From contig JAPNXP010000001.1 of the NCBI GenBank assembly GCA_028753945.1, positions 15,614,501-15,678,500 of the forward strand: a stretch of DNA of 64,000 nucleotides. The letters run 5' to 3'. Under the pieces are notes generated by a model. It ran no database searches. It was given only the letters and a program-made list of their open reading frames with translations, and was not told the DNA's origin. This DNA is from Hexactinellida sp. DTS-2022 (lineage: Eukaryota; Porifera; Hexactinellida). A program made the translations under genes and the position numbers. Below, piece after piece: positions 57,600-64,000 of this stretch. Position 1 is the stretch's first letter. Each line of letters opens with the position of its first letter.

Positions 57600-60292
57600 A
57601 TTTACACCAATTTAAGTGTACTATTTCAAGGTACTCACCACCTGTTTGGCTTGTACGTGTCTCATTTCTACTGATGAACATACGAATTGGCACTCTTGGC
57701 TGTCGCCCGAACGTAGTATGCGAGGAGACACTTTATTAGAAGAATTATCTAAGTTGTTGCAATAGAATGCGACTTCAGGCAAAAAGAACGACCACGACCC
57801 CTTTCTAGGTTTCGTTCGAGCTACAGTCATCGAATCACTTGCTTACCAAAGCCAATATGACGTTCTGCCAGACTGTCCGAACCCGGATGATAAGGAGTTG
57901 TGCGTCTCTTCTGAATGCCTAATCCTGACACAACTCCTGTACTGCTGATCCGTCGATATTCCTCCCTTGACCAGTAACCATAATATATACACCATGGCCA
58001 CGATATACCCACCCGTCAAGGAATGCATTGACCACTGGAACGGCTGTCTGATCCTTCAAAGCCATCATTTCCACATGATATGATAAAAGGTTCACGATAA
58101 GCCGAAAATATCTGTGATCTCCGTCAGCCCTATACGCGTATTCACAGCTGCAACTGTAGAAGTTGATTATAAAACGTTCGAGGAAGATTTTAATTAATAA
58201 TTGTATAATAGATACCCCAAAATTCTCTCCTTGAAAGGTTGCAAGGTGCCTATATCATGCCAATAGCTTCTCATGGTTGAGTGATCCCGTGCGAGAAGGG
58301 TTCCAAAGATTCCTTTGGTTTGCGGGACGGTTTTTCCTTTTGACACACGATACACAACAATGCGTTTTTGATGTATCTAGATAGTCGGCCCAGTTGTAAC
58401 TTCGTCTAAGAGCTGGCGAGTTCTTGCATAACCGAAGTGCATTTCTACGTGTATTCTTTGAAGAATATCTCGTTGTAGAATTAGGTACTACCACTCAGCA
58501 TTTGAAGTATAGGACCCATATTGTAGCAGTAGATGGGGGAACTCTCTTGAACATGCCTCTCGAAACTACGTTTGCCTCTAGCAGCTGTGATACGGCGTTT
58601 TGTATAACTCTATCGTCTCTCTGTCCGACTATTATATCTCTGAAGCGGTCAGTAGGGCAGTCCAAGTGGTAAACCTTTTCCTCGAAACGCTCCTCGTTGC
58701 TAATTCTTCTGTCTACCTTGAGATCCGGTTTACTGGTTAAGTAATCGGGCAACGAATTATGTGCCCCAGGTTGATACAGAATGTGGTATGGTATCCCTTC
58801 TAACCCCATCAACCACTGGGAAAACGTGCACCGAGGGTTCTTCTGGTTGTGGGGCCACTGGAGGGGGCTATGGTCTGTTATCAGAGTTACTTTCGGGGCA
58901 GATTTCCGATACAGACCCCATTTCCTAGTTGCAGCCACCAAAGCCATGCTTCATGCTGACCCACAAAGTAAGTAGTATATGGCACGGTCGTTAATGCTGA
59001 AGAAAAGAAGTTTATGGGTCGCAAGGCAAATAGGGTTGTCCGTTAACATTTTTCGTATATCGTAGGAAATTTGGCACCCTACCACACTCCAATCCAACGA
59101 GCTCCATTTTGGGTGAGGGCATACAACGGGTGAGCAATTTTATGCAAAATTTGGAATATAGCCCCTGTAATCATTCAGGCTTTCAATGAATCGTGGAGTT
59201 CCTTATTGAACGAGGAACTGGTCTTTTCTGTGTCTCCCTTTTTTAAGGGGACAAAGCAATATCTATAGAAGGGAAATATAGGCTACCCCTGAGTTTGTCG
59301 AGAATAGTTTCGAGAATAGTTTCGAGTATCGAGAATAGTTGTATGCGTCCTACTTTGTCACACTGTTTAACATCCGGTAATCAATTGCAAATCGGAGACA
59401 GCTATCTCTCTTTTCCACAAGTACAACATGAGCAGCCCAAGGAGAGTGTGATGGCCTACACAGTCAGTTTGTAAGCGTCTCACCCAATTGTCACTCTAAT
59501 TCCACTTACCACTTTGGCGGCATGCGCTTCGGTCTATCCTTTATAGCAGTGGAATCACCAGTGTCAATGCTTCGCAAGGGTCGTCCATCCTGGTTTCTTA
59601 GGATCGCTTCCTCTTAGGATCTACTGCGAACATATCACTATTCCTAGCAAGAGTTCGTCTAACTCAACTCGTTCCTGAAGAGACCAATGGGGTTTTAGGG
59701 GTTTTAATTAACATCGAACGTATTATAACCACTTCTAGTTGCAACTGTGACATCGCGTATAGCAGTCTGTGCCCTAAATAAGGGAGTACCTCCCTTGATC
59801 GTAGATTCGATAGGTATCCATGTCTCTCCCGGGATACGTCCCCTTCTGAAATGAAAGTAATTTAGTCAAAACTAAAAGCAACAATTTCCAGTTTATCCAA
59901 AATATTCTGGGGTTTAGGGATGCTGTATTCGTTCCGCTTTGTAACAGCATTCAAAAGGTCTGTAGTCAACAGCGATACAAGGCGACAGTCTTTTTCTTGT
60001 TATCACGACATCTGAAGTCAGAAGAAATCCTTGGCTGGCAGATGGGCGAATTATCTAAACCAGGTCTACAAGCAGGCGATTTACATAAACTCCACTTAGT
60101 GGCATTCGAAGTGGTCTTTGTAGCTTGTTGGATGAGGTGTCTCCAGTCACTATAGCATGGAGCATATATTATTAGTCCGTCCTGAACATTTGTAATTTGT
60201 AACATGTGGAAGTACCGATCCATTAACTTGCATAGGCGCCAAGTTTGGGATCCGCTCCCCCTATGTCTGAAACTGCGAGGAGCTTGACACAA
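57600..60292 (-). pseudogene. Decayed Ty3/Gypsy-like pol gene
   Basis: Minus strand, broken by many stops and frameshifts. Order along the strand: RT N-terminus near 59600-59340 (DTGDSTAIKDRPKRMPPKW, SPWAAH, RFAIDYRMLN-type remnants); RT palm about 59300 (ILDKLRGSLYF); RNase H 58947-58495 (TDHSPLQW, YQPGAHNSLPDYL); integrase zinc finger about 58494-58255 (YNWADYL, CVSCVKRK); integrase core about 58070-57830 (HGVYIM, TPYHPGSDSLAERH); and integrase C-terminus to about 57620. 59966-60292 may be upstream protease/gag sequence. LTRs were not recognised. Order and motifs fit Ty3/Gypsy rather than BEL or copia. Confidence 0.8.
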
Positions 60293-60299
60293 CTTTAGG

Positions 60300-61009
60300 T
60301 TGATTTAATTGACTTTGTATGTAAGATGTAGTATACGTTCCTAGTCATTAGTGATAATCATATTCTACTATGGAATGTTTCAGATCAATAGTCTAAATAA
60401 GACAATAATTATTCAATGGTTTAGTATTAGACCCCCCCCCTAACGCTTTTGAAGGTACACCAAAACATGGCCCCTATGCCACTAAGTTCTGCACTTTCAG
60501 GCTAACTCTCACGTTCAGTTCTGGACTGAATAACTCCAGTGCGCTACTTATAATACTTTCACTATTTGTACCCTTGCTAATGGGGTGGCTCCATGCACGC
60601 TAGACTCAATATGTGTTAATGGTCGCACAGCTTGATACTGCACTTCGGAAAGTCAAACTCGACAAAATCTTGTTTTTGCTACTATTAATTTGTTTAATTG
60701 CTTCAAAATTATTTAGTTTAAGCTTGGAAGTCGTTAGAGCGACCCCTTGTTCCAGTTATAAACATAATGTATCTCGGTATTCACATGCCTAGTATGGTAA
60801 CGTGGGTATTATGCACTTGTACCGTATTGTCGATAAGTTTCGTTTCTTTCGCGGTTTTAACATCCATTACGCATGGGTTAGTTGTATTCTATTTACTAGT
60901 CATACAACTAGTTAAAGGCTTAAACAAATTAACATGCCTATAAATACTATAATGAGATAATTAGTAAGATAAGTAAGATGCAAAATAAATTGCACAGAGA
61001 GGAGAGGAC
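60300..61009. other. Region upstream of the NLR gene
   Basis: AT-rich, with a poly-C tract near 60430. No TATA or CpG-rich promoter could be assigned with confidence. Nothing coding is seen. Confidence 0.4.
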
Positions 61010-61158
61010 CAGGCCTGTAGCCAGAAATTTATAGTGGGTGGGGCTATGAGAATTGTAGGGGCGGCTGAGTCTCGTATAATATGAAACCCCTGCCTAGGTG
61101 TGTTAATAAAACGGATTTAATTGACCAGTAAACTCAGCCTCCCCTGTCTACAGGCCTG
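61010..61158. mobile_element. hAT-like MITE directly 5' of the NLR start codon
   Basis: 149 bp with ends CAGGCCTGTAGCCAG / CTGTCTACAGGCCTG between GAGAGGAC (61002-61009) and GAGAAGAC (61159-61166). It ends 42 bp before the ATG at 61201. Confidence 0.85.
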
Positions 61159-61200
61159 GAGAAGACTAGTTTTAATATTTACATTTTATTATAGATTACA

Positions 61201-64000
61201 ATGGCAGAGAGTAATTTTGAAGAAGTAAAGTTAATGAACGAACTCGCAAACTCGTTAACACAAGAAAATGTAAGAATGCTACATGAAAAGCTCGGCATAC
61301 CTTCCGCAATCGTTGAGAAAACAGGAACTAGTCAGATAGATTTCTTATTTGCATTGAAATATGATTGTCCCGATTTTGATCCGGTGGGATTGTTCGATTC
61401 ACTGGAAAGCATTGGGAGAAACGATCTCATTGCAATTGCAAACAAACTACCATGGATCCGTAGCAAACTTGGAAATGTACAAGAACAAATTGGAGCTCCA
61501 TCCGCTGAAACATTCGTTAGTTTGTTGAGAAGAGAAGTAAAGATGGGTCAGTGGAAGTTAATCATAGGCAGTGGAATGTCAGTGAGAGTAACACAAGATT
61601 TAAGTTTTGACACAGCTTTCAAGAAGTCAATTGAGGGAGGAATTATAACTCCAAATTTAGAACAACTGTGTGACGCAATGATAGCTGTAGAAAGACACGA
61701 TGTTGTAAAACAAGTGCAAAAGCACGCACATGTGTTCCATGGAATGACCAAAACAACTTTTCAGACATTATTAATGGACGAACTAGAAAGCGGCGACAGC
61801 GGGGAACAAGAGAACTGGGTTGTTAAGCTAAGAGAATACACGAAACAACAATATGAAAAGGTGTATCTTCGCTTCGATGATGACGAGGCAATTTCTCTCG
61901 AATCAGTATACACTCCTCTAACGGTTGTCAAGGAAATAGTAATGCAGTCGAGTGATGATACCAGTCTTAATGAAATAGATTTCCTAAGAAGAATGAGCGA
62001 AAAGGAGAAGTCATTGGAAGTAGTGGATTTTGTTAACATTATTTCGACGCTCGATCCGAAAACAACCACTGTGTTATGCTTGATTGGTAACCCAGGCTCT
62101 GGAAAATCATTTTTGTGCCAATATCTAGCTCTGCTGTATGGCAATAACAAAATAACCAACTTTGAATACGTTCTATTAATACATTGTCGTAGCGAAGAAT
62201 GGCATGTGATGGAAAAAACAAGAGAGGAGAAGGAAGAGAAAATTGATGAAATATTTTTACAAAACTGGTTGTTCCTTGCATTGTCAGTTGGTATCAGATG
62301 GTCCAAATCTCTAGCAAAGAATATAGCGAAATCAAGAGGAGAGGGCCTGCTACTAATCATTGACGGGGCAGATGAATTCATTAAGGATGTTCCATTTAAG
62401 ACTACACTGTTGTACTCGCTGCTGCAGAAACGCAGCCTGAGTAGATCCACCGTCCTACTGACTAGCAGGCCCGGTGCCTGGAGCAACATCAGGAACGAAC
62501 ATGGTCAGGAGTTGAAAGTCGAGACCAACTACCAGGTGCTAGGATTCTCTCCAAAAGACAGAGACGCATACTTCAAGAAGAGAATATGTACAGCAGATAA
62601 GCTAAGAGATACGAAACTGCTTTTTATCAGACACGATGAAATAAATCAACTGTCGCTGGTCCCCGTAAACGCCAGTCTATTCTCTTCTCTCTTTAACGAG
62701 ACAGCTAACATCCTGTCTCAGACGCTGACAAACCTGTACACGGAACTGATACTGTACATAGTCAGGCGTCAGCTGTCTAGAATGGGGCTAAAGAGGCTAA
62801 CGAGAGTCCATAAGATGTCCCAATTCCACCCATCCATCTGGAAATGCATCCGTGACATAGGCTACGAGGCATACGAGGGAATATTCCATAGAGAACTCAG
62901 CACTAGAGAGGAGGACATACGCATTCGAATTGACGAGAATGAATACACCACGGAGCGACTAGCCATCATGCAGGTGCATGTCAGTATAACGAAACTAGGC
63001 CAGAGAGTGAATGTTTGGACCTTCGCTCATTTAACAATTCAGGAACACATGGCAGCTGTATACCTTAGTGACTTGAACTGGTTAAAGGAATGCGTGATTG
63101 TTAGATTTCTGGTTAGCTCTGATGAAGTGTTTGCCATGTATAGGATGGTCGTGCGATTCCTCTGCGGCCTCTTGGAAGATAGAGCTGCCTGTCTCATTCC
63201 TATCATCTGTCATCACCTCACGACAGATACAATGCCATTAATAGAACTACCTATGATTCATCAGCTCTACTATGTTACTAACCTCGTTAATATCTCCGAT
63301 TGGTTAGACTTCATTAAGTCCTATCTCCTAATATCCACATTAATAATAGAGACAAACTCTCTCCTATTCCCAAAGTATTTCCGTTGCCTAAGAGAACTGT
63401 TACCAGAGAAATTATACTTTTATTTCACGGATGCTGTGTCTCCTAACGAATGGCACTGCTTTCTGCTGTCATTGATTTACATCAAGAAACTACAAATTGT
63501 ATTTATATACACATCTCTAATCAATCCAATCCAATTCAGTTCATTACTCGAACAGCTCTCCTCCTGCTCTCTCAGTTACCTAGCACTAAGCTTCCCAAGA
63601 CAAGATTACACAACAATACAGTCCTATACTACTCTCCTATCAGCTGGTACATCCGTACACTATAAGGTTAGTATCGAACTCAGTCGGTGTGAACTAACAG
63701 AGATGTCTCCTTCCACTCCTCTCTTCTCAACACAGAACCAATTCAAAGGAAGCATTAAGTTACATCATTCCAGAGTATCGGATGAAATCCTCACTCAACT
63801 AATGAATCAGTTCTCTTATATTGAGACTTTTTCCTATGCACCGAAATCTGATTATTCTGGCTTATCTATTATCTACCCGCAATTAACTAATAACATTCAT
63901 ATTAAGGGATTGCGCATGGTGGAACTTAAATCATCTGTATCTGCAATACCTCCAGATATTCCATTTGGTCTCTCTTCTCTGCAGGAGTTATATTTGTCCA
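61201..64000 (+). CDS. NLR-type receptor: tandem DED-like domains, NACHT, start of LRRs (3' end outside window)
   Basis: Open for 933 codons from ATG 61201 to the window edge without a stop. Residues 5-85 form a DED-like fold: ELANSLTQENV, LEKLG-type helix, then IGRNDL (Arg73-x-Asp75-Leu76, the DED RxDL motif). Residues 101-176 look like a second death-fold domain ending VERHDVV (165-168). NACHT: Walker A GNPGSGKS (296-303), Walker B LLLIIDGADEF (383-393), TSRP (421-424), LVPVNASLF (486 on). The winged-helix end has WTFAHLTIQEHMAAVYL (606-622). Leu-rich repeats begin by about 904 (LSSLQELYL). Such receptors sense microbial or danger signals in the cytosol and signal through death-fold adaptors or caspases. 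TTTTATTATAG at 61184-61194 could be a 3' splice site, making 61195 on the second exon. The first coding exon is unusually long and intact. Confidence 0.9.
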   Translation, partial: MAESNFEEVKLMNELANSLTQENVRMLHEKLGIPSAIVEKTGTSQIDFLFALKYDCPDFDPVGLFDSLESIGRNDLIAIANKLPWIRSKLGNVQEQIGAPSAETFVSLLRREVKMGQWKLIIGSGMSVRVTQDLSFDTAFKKSIEGGIITPNLEQLCDAMIAVERHDVVKQVQKHAHVFHGMTKTTFQTLLMDELESGDSGEQENWVVKLREYTKQQYEKVYLRFDDDEAISLESVYTPLTVVKEIVMQSSDDTSLNEIDFLRRMSEKEKSLEVVDFVNIISTLDPKTTTVLCLIGNPGSGKSFLCQYLALLYGNNKITNFEYVLLIHCRSEEWHVMEKTREEKEEKIDEIFLQNWLFLALSVGIRWSKSLAKNIAKSRGEGLLLIIDGADEFIKDVPFKTTLLYSLLQKRSLSRSTVLLTSRPGAWSNIRNEHGQELKVETNYQVLGFSPKDRDAYFKKRICTADKLRDTKLLFIRHDEINQLSLVPVNASLFSSLFNETANILSQTLTNLYTELILYIVRRQLSRMGLKRLTRVHKMSQFHPSIWKCIRDIGYEAYEGIFHRELSTREEDIRIRIDENEYTTERLAIMQVHVSITKLGQRVNVWTFAHLTIQEHMAAVYLSDLNWLKECVIVRFLVSSDEVFAMYRMVVRFLCGLLEDRAACLIPIICHHLTTDTMPLIELPMIHQLYYVTNLVNISDWLDFIKSYLLISTLIIETNSLLFPKYFRCLRELLPEKLYFYFTDAVSPNEWHCFLLSLIYIKKLQIVFIYTSLINPIQFSSLLEQLSSCSLSYLALSFPRQDYTTIQSYTTLLSAGTSVHYKVSIELSRCELTEMSPSTPLFSTQNQFKGSIKLHHSRVSDEILTQLMNQFSYIETFSYAPKSDYSGLSIIYPQLTNNIHIKGLRMVELKSSVSAIPPDIPFGLSSLQELYLS

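Noticed and set aside
57600-60292. Intact retrotransposon with LTRs
   Set aside because: Pol is interrupted repeatedly and no direct repeats of LTR size were found on either side.
61761-62489. 242-residue minus-strand frame
   Set aside because: Antisense of the NACHT region, which shows Walker motifs on the plus strand.
1-64000. tRNA or rRNA genes
   Set aside because: No cloverleaf A/B box combinations or rRNA-like conserved blocks were noticed; a covariance-model scan was not possible.

Overview
This is an AT-rich, repeat-dense eukaryotic window. Spliced genes (GT-AG introns with codon-preserving phases), a metazoan-type VPS15 kinase, C2H2 zinc-finger arrays and a death-fold/NACHT/LRR receptor point to an animal. 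The NLR architecture together with very dense small DNA transposons fits an early-branching animal; a demosponge is my best guess and a cnidarian the main alternative. The species assignment is inference. No bacterial-type operons, CRISPR arrays, rRNA or tRNA genes were seen.

Layout. 0.6-5.5 kb: a single-exon 1647-residue protein with a Mutator-like DDE transposase core and a C-terminal PHD finger (minus strand). 9.4-13.1 kb: the first three exons of VPS15/PIK3R4 (minus). 14.4-16.9 kb: repeats and young MITEs. 17.0-18.2 kb: copy A of a multipass membrane protein gene, frameshifted. 18.6-21.6 kb: a complete but dead hAT transposon with two nested MITEs. 23.3-24.1 kb: an 8-finger C2H2 protein. 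27.8-29.55 kb: a second, decayed copy of the zinc-finger locus, cut off by a 5.5-kb Ginger-type transposon (29.55-35.1 kb). That element has 161-bp terminal inverted repeats and an 11-exon integrase gene carrying a C-terminal OTU protease-like domain.

35.1-47.5 kb is a rearranged second copy of the 11.95-18.6 kb block. It holds an extra VPS15 exon 1 (39.3-39.7 kb), an expanded 24-bp satellite (44.6-45.1 kb) and copy B of the membrane protein gene (46.0-47.1 kb). A 3.7-kb inverted-repeat element (40.1-43.8 kb) inserted into it carries a two-exon gene resembling the NRF1/P3A2/EWG DNA-binding region. 47.5-57.5 kb is gene-poor and full of small inverted-repeat elements. 57.5-60.3 kb is a decayed Ty3/Gypsy pol gene. 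61.2-64.0 kb is the 5' part of a large open frame encoding an innate-immune-type receptor: two DED-like domains, NACHT and the start of LRRs. It runs off the window edge.

The window is mainly a record of duplication and transposition. Paired copies give natural empty sites that prove several MITE insertions. Host genes supported are VPS15, the zinc-finger gene, the membrane-protein pair and the NLR; the rest of the coding sequence is transposon-derived.
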